Part shown: positions 1-8,708 of the stretch, piece by piece
How positions within the stretch are numbered: position 1 is the first letter of the stretch
Layout of the letters: every line of letters begins with the position of its first letter
From: Phellopilus nigrolimitatus
Lineage: Eukaryota > Basidiomycota > Agaricomycetes > Hymenochaetales > Hymenochaetaceae
Direction: 5' to 3'
Length of the DNA: 20,568 nucleotides
Assembly: GCA_021029095.1 (NCBI GenBank)
Contig: JAJOHG010000426.1
Coordinates: forward strand, 1 to 20,568
Position numbers and translations under genes: made by a program
Notes under the pieces: generated by a model
Told to the model about the DNA's origin: nothing
Seen by the model: only the letters and a program-made list of their open reading frames with translations
Database searches by the model: none

Positions 1-440
1 AAGGTATGCTTCGACTTCTTGGTTTACTCGCTCCGTTTCTCCGTCTGTTTGAGGGTGGAATGCGGTGGATAGGGCTGATGTGATATTGAGCTTCTTGCAA
101 AGCTCCTGGAATACCTTGGAGGCAAATTGGGTCCTCGGTCGGAGATGAGTTTCTGGGGTAACCCAAAGCGCGGTAGACATTGTCGTGATACAATTGGCAG
201 TTCCAAGGGCATCAATGGTTTTGTTGCAGGGGGAAAGGACAATGCCTTTGGAAAGGTTGTGATCGACGGTGACGAATAGGGAGTCGTAGCCATTTGATTC
301 GGGGAGTCCGGTGATGAAGTCCATGGAGACTGTGGAAAACGGATGCGCATTGGGTTCAGCAGGGATCGGATGGAGGGGTGGGACGGTGGGATGTGTGTTG
401 ATCTTCATTTGTTGACAGATTGCGCAACCATTGACAAATT
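1..440 (-). pseudogene. Integrase catalytic core, broken by frameshifts and cut by window edge
   Basis: Downstream of the pol frame the integrase continues in pieces spread over three frames. NGCAICQQMK and then SMDFITGLPESNGYDSLFV (with the first catalytic Asp) share one frame. A short NVYRA piece is in the second frame, FGLPQKLISDRGP (second catalytic Asp) is in the third, and FASKVFQELCKKLNI to HPQTDGETERVN (catalytic Glu) is back in the first. The shifts fall near 435-440, 187-193, 163-168 and 128-132. At least three lie at short T or C runs, as if one base were missing from each. The DDE codons all survive, but the protein cannot be made as one chain from this sequence. Confidence 0.85.
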
Positions 441-2792
441 CTTAACGAAGATGTACATTCCTGGCCACCAATAGTGCTGTTTGAGCAATGCGAGGGTTTT
501 GTAAATTCCAGGGTGTCCCATGACAGGGGTGTCGTGGTACAGTTGTACTGCATGTCGGCGAAGTTCGATGTCGTCTGGGATGTAGGCCTTCTGTTTAAAG
601 AATACAATGCCATCTTTCTCCGTCCAATCGGCAAGGGAAGACCGAAATGGTGGAATACCGGCCGATCGGATGATATTGAGAGCTTCATTGGCAAAGTTGT
701 CTTCCTTGGTGCGAAGAATTAGACGGGTCTTAAAGTCGAAAGTAGTCGTGGCAATGAAGACGGATTCGGGTAAGAGTGGGGGATCCTCCGGTTCTGATTT
801 GCCATCAATCAGGTAGTCAGAGCGTCGGGACATGGGATCTGTGGTATTGTCTTTTCCTGGTGCATATTGGATGTGGTGGTCAAACTGGGAGAGGAATAGG
901 CTCCATCGTGCTTGGCGGGGTGAGAGACGGCGGGCCGCACGGAAATAGGTAAGGTTCTTGTGGTCGCACCAGATGGTTATCTTATGGGGTGCACCCAATA
1001 GATAGTGTCGCCAGGCCTCAAGTCCACGGATAATCGCCAAGAGTTCTCGATCATAAATCTCGTAGCGTCGTTGGGTGTCATCAAACTGTTTGGAGATGAA
1101 CCCACAGGGATGGGGTTCGCCGTTCGAATCGAGTTGTTTAAGAGTACCAGCCGACGCTACACCAGAGGCGTCGGTCTCCAGGATGAATGGTCGAGTTTTG
1201 TCAGGCATCTGGAGAATGGGTTTCTCCAGAAATTTGCCTTTGAGCCGTTGAAACGCGTTTTCGTGTACATCTGACCATTCCCAGGTGGTTTTCTCCCTTT
1301 TTAGTACGTCCAATGGTGCTGCAATTTCTGCATAATGGTCAATGAATTGGCGATAGAAGTTGCAGAACCCTAGGAAGGAGTGGACTTGGGTTTTGTTTGT
1401 CGGTGTGGGCCATTGCGAGATACCAGCCAGTTTGACAGGGTCCATGGAAACTGAGTTTTCCGAAATGATAAGTCCAAGATATTCTACCTGTGTGGCTTCG
1501 AAAACACATTTCTCCGGTTTGAAATATAAGTCGGCGTCTTGACCAATGGCGAGGACTTTGCGGGTGCGTTCGCGAAGTGTAGGAATGTCTGAGGCCATGA
1601 TGAAAATGTCGTCCATGTAAATGAGGACCCATCCTTCCAGCAGAACAGTTCGGAAGGTGTCATCCATGAATGCTTGAAAGGTCGCCGGTGAATTGCAAAG
1701 TCCAAAAAACATGACCATAGGTTCAAAGAGTCCTCGATTTGTTTTGAATGCCGCCTTCCATTGGTCGCCGTCTTTGATCCGAATATTATTGTATCCCCAT
1801 CGTACGTCCAGTTTGGTGAAGTATTTTGCGCCCTGGATTTTGTCCAATAGTTCGGATACGAGGGGAATCGGATAAGCGTTTTTGACGGTTCCTTCATTGA
1901 GTTTGCGATAGTCCTGGCATCCACGCAATTTTCCGTCCTTTTTTCCGACGAAGAAGAAAGGTGAGGCCATGGGGGAAGAGGATTTGCGAATATAACCTTT
2001 CTTCAAGTTGTCGTCAAGGAAGTCATCCAGAGCCTTTTGTTCCGTGGGTGCCATGGGATAGACTTTGCAGTCTTTAGGTTGGAAATCGGGTTTTAGGACG
2101 ATGGCGTGGTCGTAGGTCCGTACTGGAGGAAAACGTTCGGATGCCTTCTGTTCGAAAACCTTCAGGAACTGATGGTAGTGTGCTGGTACAATTTCTTCAA
2201 GGGGTTTCTGTTCCTTGGCAGCATTGGCACGTTGTGCAAGATCCATGGCGGTGTTTACTTTTGCGCGGATGTTGAGAGTGATTTTTGCGACAAAAGATCG
2301 CTCTTCGGGTGGGGCATAGGATTCGCATCGGGCAAAAGATAGGGATCGTGGATTTTGCTTAGGGATGTCCAGAGTGCGTTTCTCCCAATCGATTTTGGGG
2401 TTGATGCGACGTAGCCAAGGAAGGCCCAGGATAGCGGTTTCTCTTCCAAGGGAGGTAACGAGAAAATAAATTGGGATGAGCTCTTCGCCGATCGCAATGA
2501 ATCGCCAGGTGAAACGACTGATTTCTCCTTCGGAATTAGGAGTTCCGTCAACATTGAGGACTTGGATGGGTCGACGCAGAGGTTTGGTGGGGATTTGGTG
2601 TATGTCCACAAAGGTGGAGTCGAGGAATTGTCCTTCTGCGCCGGAGTCTATGAGGGCTGTGGTTTCGACGATTTCTTTTCTCGAGTGGATGCCGATGGGA
2701 ATTTTCATAGAATTGTGGGCATGTTCGGCTATGATTACAGGAGAAATCGAAATACTAGGCAGTGCAGACGTCGATGCTGGCTGCCTTCTTAA
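405..2792 (-). CDS. pol: Retrotransposon Pol: protease, reverse transcriptase, RNase H, integrase N-terminus
   Basis: The frame is -1 relative to gag and is open from the slippery site; its first ATG is at 2708 (residue numbers below count from there, 767 codons). An aspartic protease has the motif ALIDSGAEG with Asp21. The reverse transcriptase has the palm motifs KLDVRWGYNNIRI, FGLCNSPATFQ and YMDD at 364-367. RNase H shows TDASG (Asp513), a YDRELLA motif and CDHKN (Asp582). An integrase zinc-finger region begins near HAVQLYHDTPVMGHPGIYKT. The last residues (from LSMVAQSV) are out of frame: the expected CAIC part of the zinc finger is in the next frame, so the stop at 405 results from a one-base shift near 435-440. 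All visible catalytic residues of protease, RT and RNase H are present. Confidence 0.93.
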   Translation of the reverse strand, partial: LRRQPASTSALPSISISPVIIAEHAHNSMKIPIGIHSRKEIVETTALIDSGAEGQFLDSTFVDIHQIPTKPLRRPIQVLNVDGTPNSEGEISRFTWRFIAIGEELIPIYFLVTSLGRETAILGLPWLRRINPKIDWEKRTLDIPKQNPRSLSFARCESYAPPEERSFVAKITLNIRAKVNTAMDLAQRANAAKEQKPLEEIVPAHYHQFLKVFEQKASERFPPVRTYDHAIVLKPDFQPKDCKVYPMAPTEQKALDDFLDDNLKKGYIRKSSSPMASPFFFVGKKDGKLRGCQDYRKLNEGTVKNAYPIPLVSELLDKIQGAKYFTKLDVRWGYNNIRIKDGDQWKAAFKTNRGLFEPMVMFFGLCNSPATFQAFMDDTFRTVLLEGWVLIYMDDIFIMASDIPTLRERTRKVLAIGQDADLYFKPEKCVFEATQVEYLGLIISENSVSMDPVKLAGISQWPTPTNKTQVHSFLGFCNFYRQFIDHYAEIAAPLDVLKREKTTWEWSDVHENAFQRLKGKFLEKPILQMPDKTRPFILETDASGVASAGTLKQLDSNGEPHPCGFISKQFDDTQRRYEIYDRELLAIIRGLEAWRHYLLGAPHKITIWCDHKNLTYFRAARRLSPRQARWSLFLSQFDHHIQYAPGKDNTTDPMSRRSDYLIDGKSEPEDPPLLPESVFIATTTFDFKTRLILRTKEDNFANEALNIIRSAGIPPFRSSLADWTEKDGIVFFKQKAYIPDDIELRRHAVQLYHDTPVMGHPGIYKTLALLKQHYWWPGMYIFVKNLSMVAQSVNK

Positions 2793-2798
2793 AAACCC
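2758..2798 (-). promoter_or_regulatory. Putative -1 ribosomal frameshift signal between gag and pol
   Basis: The last gag codons read GAG GGT TTT TAA. The heptamer G GGT TTT (2798-2792) fits X XXY YYZ in the gag frame. Slipping back one base gives GGG TTT TTA AGA, which enters the pol frame just before the stop, and that frame stays open to the pol ATG at 2708. Six nucleotides after the heptamer, GGCAG (2785-2781) can pair with CTGCC (2762-2758), a weak five-pair stem with an 18-nt loop. Heptamer, frame and spacing are seen directly; function is inferred. Confidence 0.6.
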
Positions 2799-4252
2799 TC
2801 GAGGTCCAGGTTGTCGAAGGCGGCTTTGCGCTCTTCTTCCGAGAGGCCAGCCAGAATGGCACGAATGCGAGTCGAAGGGGGTTCTTTAGCAGGTGTCGAG
2901 GATTCGGCATGCTGGGCAGGCGCTTCTGTGGCTGGGGTGCTGCGGATGCTGCGCCTCGGGGGGTCGCGATGGAACATGATCTTGTAGTTGCTGCCAGCCC
3001 TCGTGGTTCGATTGTCAAAGGCGAATCGTCGACTGTTGGGAGTGTCGAATTTCTGACGGCATTCGCGTGCCAGATGTCCCTTCTTTCCGCAATAGAAGCA
3101 AAGTCCATCTGTCTTGCGACGATCTCTCTCCTCCTTAGAGACTCGCCCAATTTCCATGGCGTTGGGGTCGGTTTGCTTCCCAGAAGTCGGCTCCCAGGCT
3201 GCGCCGCTGGAGCTGCGTTGGAAGCCTTCGGGGTCAGTCTTCTTCGTCAGATTGTTGCCAGGGCTGGTACCAAAGCCCCAGACCAATGCTTGTCGCGCGT
3301 GCTTGAGCTCGGCTTGGCGTCGTAAGTTCTGTTGGGCTTTGCTGGCTTCGGTGTACCATCCTTCGAGTGTAGTAGGCTCGCCTCGATTGTAGATCTTGTC
3401 TGCGATGCTGGATTTGAGACCTCGGCGGAAATACTCGATGAGGGGTTCCTCTTGGGTGAACCCAGCTTGGAGGGCAAGACTCTTGAATGTAGCAATGAAG
3501 CCGTCGACATCGTCGTCCTGTTTGCAATTGGCGATTGCAAATGACGCGTCTTGTTTGGCGTTGACGGGGAGGAACTGGGCGTCAAAGGCTTTGGCGAAGT
3601 CTGCCCAGGTTCCATATTCTGCTGTGTCCGTGTATGTCTTGTACTTGTTGCTGGCGAAAGTGGCAGCTGAACCAGTCTTCATGAATGAAAGGACGAACGT
3701 GATTTTGTGCAGATCGGTCTTGTAGATGTCCTTGTTGCCTCGTAGATAGGCCTGGCAGGCATCCCAAAAGTATTGGGCATTGCTGCGCTTGCCATCGAAG
3801 TCAGGGGGCTTGGCGAATGCGATTTCTTTGGTGCTCATGGTGGGGCTTGGCGTGACGGTCGGTACTGTGGTCTGTGGTGGAGTATTTGGTCGAGTAGGAA
3901 CGTGAGGTGGTGCAGTGGAATTGTCGTCAAGCGATGTTTGAGATAACGATCGAGTGATTACGTCAACAGGATCGATATGCTGTGGTGGCGTTGGTATTTC
4001 AATAGGTCGACTTGAGTGTTCGCGGGGTCGGACGTTTTGGAGGATTCCAAATTCGTGGTAACGATATAAAAGTTCGGTGTGTGGATCGCCTCCTTCAAGA
4101 AATACTTTCCAGGCAATTCGTCCGTCCGATCTCCTTCTGAGGGTGAGTGGATAGGTTCCCGCAGTTGGGTAGGGTTGATCGGTGGGCCAGACCGCGTTAG
4201 CGGGGAGTTTGGGTAGGGTAGAAATTTTGTCTAGACGTTGATACGTCGACAA
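2789..4252 (-). CDS. gag: Retrotransposon Gag polyprotein
   Basis: This 487-codon open frame encodes the structural protein that packages element RNA. A basic N-terminal stretch and a Pro/Thr-rich linker (about residues 90-137) precede a helical retrotransposon-gag-like region starting near PPDFDGKRSNAQYFWDACQ. A CCHC zinc knuckle follows with Cys385, Cys388, His393 and Cys398 (C-X2-C-X4-H-X4-C), and then a charged tail. The frame opens at a TTG directly after an in-frame TGA; the first ATG is at 3838 (residue 139, MSTKEIAF). The upstream 138 codons read like protein, so either the original ATG was lost (TTG from ATG) or translation starts at 3838. The stop TAA overlaps a slippery site that leads into pol. 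Confidence 0.9.
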   Translation of the reverse strand: MSTYQRLDKISTLPKLPANAVWPTDQPYPTAGTYPLTLRRRSDGRIAWKVFLEGGDPHTELLYRYHEFGILQNVRPREHSSRPIEIPTPPQHIDPVDVITRSLSQTSLDDNSTAPPHVPTRPNTPPQTTVPTVTPSPTMSTKEIAFAKPPDFDGKRSNAQYFWDACQAYLRGNKDIYKTDLHKITFVLSFMKTGSAATFASNKYKTYTDTAEYGTWADFAKAFDAQFLPVNAKQDASFAIANCKQDDDVDGFIATFKSLALQAGFTQEEPLIEYFRRGLKSSIADKIYNRGEPTTLEGWYTEASKAQQNLRRQAELKHARQALVWGFGTSPGNNLTKKTDPEGFQRSSSGAAWEPTSGKQTDPNAMEIGRVSKEERDRRKTDGLCFYCGKKGHLARECRQKFDTPNSRRFAFDNRTTRAGSNYKIMFHRDPPRRSIRSTPATEAPAQHAESSTPAKEPPSTRIRAILAGLSEEERKAAFDNLDLEGF

Positions 4253-4261
4253 TCAAAAGAG

Positions 4262-4271
4262 AGCTTGACCT
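4262..4271 (-). other. Primer-binding site, self-priming type
   Basis: The minus-strand sequence AGGTCAAGCT lies two bases (TT) inside the LTR end. It does not start with TGG, as a site for a tRNA CCA end would. It is perfectly complementary over 10 nt to AGCTTGACCT at 4471-4462, just where the TATA box predicts the transcript to begin. In Tf1 of fission yeast the first bases of the mRNA pair with the primer-binding site and are cleaved to prime reverse transcription. The arrangement here is the same; that it works this way is inferred. Confidence 0.6.
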
Positions 4272-4497
4272 AATGTTACGGAGTAACAGGGTCTTGCCTA
4301 ATGGAGCGAGGAGCGTGACTGTGGACAGTGACGTGACGAGTGACGTGAGGCTTGACTGTGACAAGGCGACGATGACTATGGCAAGACTGTGAGGCACAGA
4401 GTGCAGGACTATGAAGAGCAAGGGCGATGAATAGCAAGACTATGCTAGCTACTGAACAAGGAGGTCAAGCTGGGGCTTAAGGTCCCAGCGATGTACC

Positions 4498-4505
4498 TAT
4501 ATATA
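4498..4505 (-). promoter_or_regulatory. LTR TATA box
   Basis: This is a perfect TATATATA inside the LTR. It lies 27-34 nt upstream, on the minus strand, of the sequence AGCTTGACCT (4471-4462), which is the proposed RNA 5' end. That is the usual spacing for a TATA-driven RNA polymerase II start. The same start is suggested independently by the complementarity between AGCTTGACCT and the primer-binding site. Confidence 0.65.
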
Positions 4506-4598
4506 CTGTGAGACTGACTGTGATGTCAGTGGAGCTATGGAGTCATGCGCAGCATGACATGAGGGGAGCGTGAGGGAAAGGCCCGTAAGGGGCATGTA

Positions 4599-4632
4599 CA
4601 GTGGAGCATGGAATGAGGCAGTGGAGCATGGA
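4599..4632. repeat. Short direct repeat within the LTR
   Basis: CAGTGGAGCATGGA occurs at 4599-4612 and again at 4619-4632, a 20-bp period inside U3. It may be a duplicated enhancer-like element or a slippage product. Confidence 0.6.
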
Positions 4633-4779
4633 GCGGGGAGCACCTAGGAGGGGCGCGTACAATGAGGAAGGGGTCAGGCCATAAACTAAGGGAAAGATAA
4701 TGGAAAGGTGAAGGGCCTGACTAAGCAAGGAAGGAATGATGTAAGGGGGATCGTGAGGTAAGCAAGGTAAGTTCTAACA

Positions 4780-7560
4780 CGAAGTCTGAGATGAAAGCAG
4801 TCCATATCCTGCTCAAGAGAGCCTCAGACCCACCATCGACCTTTCGCAAAACCTAGCAGGATCAATTTGATTAAGTAAGCCAGCCTCGCATGCAAACTCG
4901 AAGGCGAGAGACATACATCGAGAAAAGTGAAGGCAGAATCAGGACAGGGAAGAGAGAAGCCCCAGACAAATGCCCGAATCTCAGGATGACGATGAGACTC
5001 AGGCCCAATAATAGACCGATACAGCATGTCTCCTGCAATAGCCTCATGCATAGTTTCATCGCGAATTGCTAGCGAAGAAGCCTGCATGGTTTCCAGTGAG
5101 CATTCGTTTTGGCCAGTTATGTGAAAGACCTACCTGCATATCGTGATATGATGCGAAATGGTACTCAAAGGCAGCGACATCGCCTGAAGGCCCCATTTCC
5201 TTCCACCTGTGGATGTTTGCACGAAGCTCGGGATGCCATTCCCCTACAAAGCTTGGGTGCAGAGAATGGATATTGCAGCCATGAGCAATGAAATGTAGAA
5301 GACAAGGGTCGAGAGGTGAAGGAGCCTGCCCAGAGATGATCATAAAGGCCACAATCGCCCCGAACCTCTTCATGTTTTGGAGCCGAGAAGGTGAGACCCA
5401 TCGTGAGTTTGCACCAGAGACAAGAGTTTTGATCGTTGACATATCATCACATCGGGGGAGGAGCCACTGTGAATCATGTCGTGTGAATTCAGAGAAGGCG
5501 AGAAAGATCGCCTCCCTTTCGATGCCCTGACCATGAGAAAAAGCTTCACCATCATCGCTGCAGAAAGACATCAGTACTGCATGCTTCCATCTACTGTGCG
5601 AACTCACACTTCAAAGTCTCTTCTCGGTGAGAGAAGACAGCTGAAATCTCCAGCAGACACAGCATCGTCAATCTTTACCGCAAAAGCAGCAGCAATAGCT
5701 GCAACACTTGACCCCGAAACTCTGAGAGTAGACACTGTAGGTCCAGCAGTAGCAGAATCGTAGACAGCATCGGAAAATGACTCCACTGGATACAGTCCAT
5801 CATAAATTTCAGCTGACCAAGTATGCGAAGATGACCAGATAGATGAAGGGAGTATCGACTCTGACTGAACAAACGAAGAGTATTGAGGTAGTCTGATTGT
5901 CGGCTCAGATGATAAAGGCTGAGTGGATGGAAGAACCAATGACAGTGAGTAACGATGAAAAGAAAAACACAGTCAGGATGGACTCGGATACTGTCACTCA
6001 CCATTGGAGTCGATGGTCTTGTCGGTAAAGGTGAAGCTGGCAACATAGCTGCTGACAATGGAGCTGAAACCCCCACTAATGGAGCTGGAGCTGAGACAGA
6101 CGATGGGCCAGCAGGATGAGGTGAGGAGCGACTTGACACAATATTACAAATGTCTTGATCACCAGGGCATTCGTCAATGACAGATGCACCAGCTCCCTGC
6201 TCAGAATCGAAAGGGAAAAGGGAGTACATGAGTGACGAAACACAGCCATGACCTTCGCCATTCCGAAGTGGGAAGCAGCTAGCAGCTGGTGGTGCAGGTC
6301 AATTAGCAAGCGAAAAGAAGAAAGTAGGAGAATATTGCCTTACCTGCATGTATAATAAAGCGATTGCCTTCAATGCAAACAGGAGCTGCATACTTTGTCT
6401 TATCGCCAGCCAGATCCCTGACAGTCAGTTCTTGGGTAATAGCCATGACCCTGAGACGAATCTGCTTGTCACCCCGACGAGGCTTTCCTTTATTCACCAG
6501 AGAAAGCAGTCGAAGACCGATAGTCTCATGGCTAAGAAGCATGGCATGTCGAGCATTACCAAGCTGATACTGCGATGGAGACTCTCGCATTCTGGAAACG
6601 ACAAGCTGAAGGAGATCGGCAACTTTCATGTCAAGGGCGAGATCGAAATGAAATATCAAATGGTATCTTTGCAGGGCTGCCTCGAACGACTCTCTAAGAA
6701 AGACAAAGACAAAGTAGTCGAAACTTGCATCCTCCTACAGTAGATTAATCAGTTTATTTGAGCAACAAGCGAGTTATAAGAAGACTCACATGTGGAGGGT
6801 AGACCTTCACAGTGACCCTCATCGCCTGAGAGTCCTCGGTCAGGCAATGGGTGATGTCTGGCCTTCCCTGTCTGGGAAGACAGGGTGCTGGCTGAGCTGG
6901 GCCTCGTCGCCGACCTCGACGAGGTAGATTTGGCTGCCTCCCAGGTAGAGTCGCAGAAGATGAGACTAGTCGAGCATGATTGGCATGAGCTGTAGTCATT
7001 GGTATCCCAAGGCTATCCCTTCCTAAGAAAGGCTGCTGGGTCGAGACTGGTGGTACCGAAACTGGGACCGATGTCGATGGGTGACCATTACCGAGCCCAG
7101 CAAGACCCTGCAGTAATCGAGGGCTATTGTATCGGTCCAGGATAGGACCAGACCCTGAAGGTGGTAGGTTGCGATTAGGAGTAGGGAAAAGACCAGGAGC
7201 AGGCGAATGAGCTGCAGTAGAAAATATGGGCAAAGCTGATGGTAGAGCATTTGTCGTATGAAGAGCCGACTCAGGTTGCTGCGAATTCAAGGGGGTATGA
7301 ATGGGATTAGATGGTGGACCAGATGGAGCTTGCGAAGCTGAGACATTAGGAATAGTGGAAGTCGGAGTAGGAGCAGGGGAGGGGTGAATAGGGAGCTGCT
7401 GATTCTGCGAGAATGGAAGTGAATGGATGCCATCTGTCGAATGAATGCCCTGGGGACCCATAGGGGTGTTTGGAAAAGCAGCTGTCATCATTCGCTGCAG
7501 GTTCTCTAATTGCTCCTGGAACTGGGCCATGTTCGCAGGGGTCAGGTTATTTTGGTTCAT
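4780..7560 (-). pseudogene. HECT-like domain gene interrupted by the LTR retrotransposon
   Basis: Seven exons join in frame: 7560-6790, 6734-6344, 6285-6002, 5918-5608, 5557-5134, 5081-4917 and 4852-4780. All six introns are GT..AG and 50-83 bp (6286-6343 is 58). ATG 7560 was chosen because the frame is closed upstream and an acceptor TTGTAG directly precedes it. Residues 1-257 are Gln/Pro/Ser-rich low complexity starting MNQNNLTPANMAQ. The second half resembles the divergent HECT-like proteins of agaricomycetes: VDDGEAFSHGQGIEREAIF near 586, then FGAIVAFMIISGQAPSPLDP and FVWGFSLPCPDSAF. HECT domains transfer ubiquitin through a Cys near the C-terminus; that part would lie past codon 806, where the LTR begins. 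The frame would run 20 more codons into the LTR and stop at 4721. The exon model is solid; the HECT label is a family-level judgement. Confidence 0.75.
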
Positions 7561-7625
7561 CTACAAGTCAATGTCGATGTCAGTTAACATGATGCGATGT
7601 CTATGTCAAGAAAGAGGATGCTTAC
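7561..7625 (-). other. Possible 5'-UTR intron of the HECT-like gene
   Basis: A GTAAGC donor (7625) and a TTGTAG acceptor (ending 7561) with a GTTAACTGAC branch-like site frame a 65-bp intron that ends exactly at the proposed start codon. Upstream sequence in the same frame soon meets a TGA, so any upstream exon is probably untranslated. Confidence 0.35.
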
Positions 7626-8708
7626 GACTTCAAGTTTTGAATATTGCAAGGGATATGTCACAATTCATATGGTCAGTGAATAGAGCAGCCCAAATGTCAG
7701 AATAGCCATACATACCAGGTGTGGCTGCTTTAAAGACAGAATGGGTTTGGAGCTGCGACAGGTTCAATCCAAAGGGAAACACCTCAGTGAGCGATCACGA
7801 ACTGGTTGCCTGAGAAGCAAACAAAAAAGAGTGTGTGACAAGCAAGAGTAAAAGAGAGCGACAAAGCTAGAGGCCAAGCACCCAGCAAAGTCGATAGAAA
7901 TGAGAAAGGACAGCAAATTCTTTATGTTTTGCAGAGGTCAGTGGTTAGGCAGAGGGCGAGGTGGAAATTGCGATTGTCCCTGTCTCCCTGCAGGATAGAT
8001 CTCATAATCATCAAAAAAGGAAAAACCACAGAAGAAACCACAGCAAGCCATGGAACCACGACATGGTTTTCTCAAAACCACAGAGTTACAGAAAAACCAC
8101 AGTGTACCATAGACAAACCACACCATGGTTGATCAAATTTAGTAAGATGTACAAAATAGGTTGTTGACACTTCGCTAACCGATGTCGATCTTGAAAGTTG
8201 AGAGTTGAACCTACGACTTTCGGCTGTGCGAACTAGGGTGTAGAACCTTCGCCAAGAAAGTTCGATTTTCCAACGATAAATAATGTCATAGGCGTTGCCT
8301 CCCCTCAGTAGTAGGACAAGTGCTACATGACCAAAACGTGCCGACGCAGCAAGATACCGCTAGCATCACCAAACAACCCACACTCACGCCACCAGAGCGT
8401 TATGTCTCTACAGTATGCTTGAGAAGGTACAATATTCCAAAATTCATCTCGTGTACATGTAATGTTTGGAAGGTCTTTCTCATCCTTTTTTTTTTTTGAA
8501 ACTTCATAACTCTCTTCTCATGTGTCTGCAAATTATTGTGTGCTCTGAGATGCAGGGGAAACGCTGAATGCGATTACTTTCAGTTCCCACGGAGACCCAT
8601 CCCGGTCATATTCCGTGATACATTTTTTCGAGAGCTTCACAATATTACGCAGGGAACTCCTCTTTCAGCGATCAAATCTTCGTAAATTGTGCAAACCGTG
8701 CTCACAGT
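7626..8708. other. Divergent intergenic promoter region
   Basis: This stretch lies between the starts of the HECT-like gene (minus) and the F-box gene (plus). I see no coding exon. It holds an AACCAC motif array (8024-8122) and a run of 12 T at 8486-8497 about 210 bp before the F-box start, a possible nucleosome-excluding poly(dA:dT) tract. A B-box-like GGTTCAACTCT on the minus strand near 8200 does not fold as a tRNA. Confidence 0.5.
8024..8130. repeat. Array of AACCAC(A/G) motifs
   Basis: AACCAC followed by A or G occurs six times on the plus strand, starting at 8024, 8036, 8054, 8076, 8095 and 8116, with spacings 12, 18, 22, 19 and 21. Two inverse CATGGTT copies lie at 8062 and 8124, and CCATGG occurs twice. 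The near 20-bp period is about two helical turns. It could be a degenerate satellite, a piece of a small transposable element, or an array of binding sites. Confidence 0.55.

Larger units (their letters stand above)
1..4779 (-). mobile_element. Ty3/gypsy LTR retrotransposon, 5' part (3' end outside window)
   Basis: The order read on the minus strand is LTR, primer-binding site, gag, protease, reverse transcriptase, RNase H and integrase, which is the Metaviridae (Ty3/gypsy) order with integrase last. The integrase C-terminus, any chromodomain and the second LTR lie left of position 1. The right boundary is precise: TGTTAG (minus) starts at 4779 directly beside host coding sequence, so CGAAG at 4780-4784 (plus) is the expected target-site duplication. 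Gag and most of pol are open, but the integrase core carries several one-base shifts and gag has no ATG at its open-frame start, so this copy is probably not autonomous as sequenced. The self-priming layout suggests the Tf1/sushi-like branch, which is an inference. Confidence 0.93.
4274..4779 (-). repeat. 5' long terminal repeat (506 bp)
   Basis: On the minus strand it starts TGTTAGAAC and ends CCGTAACA, giving TG...CA ends with a short terminal inverted repeat TGTTA/TAACA. The outer edge abuts an exon of the HECT-like gene. The inner edge is followed after two bases by a primer-binding site. A TATATATA box at 4505-4498 separates U3 (4779 to about 4472) from R/U5. The LTR holds short internal repeats: a 14-mer CAGTGGAGCATGGA twice, 20 bp apart (plus 4599-4612 and 4619-4632), and clustered GTGAC motifs at about 4316-4365. 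The partner LTR is outside the window, so age cannot be judged. Confidence 0.85.

Noticed and set aside
474..1875. Plus-strand open frames within the retrotransposon
   Set aside because: They are antisense to the pol frame, which carries all the catalytic motifs.
4780..7560. The HECT-like gene as part of the retrotransposon
   Set aside because: It has spliced introns and lies outside the LTR boundary, so it is the insertion target rather than element cargo.
8190..8270. tRNA-like sequence on the minus strand (B-box-like GGTTCAACTCT, TTCG/CGAA hairpin)
   Set aside because: The T-stem, D-arm and acceptor stem do not pair, and there is no clear A box at the right distance. It is at most a decayed tRNA-derived relic.
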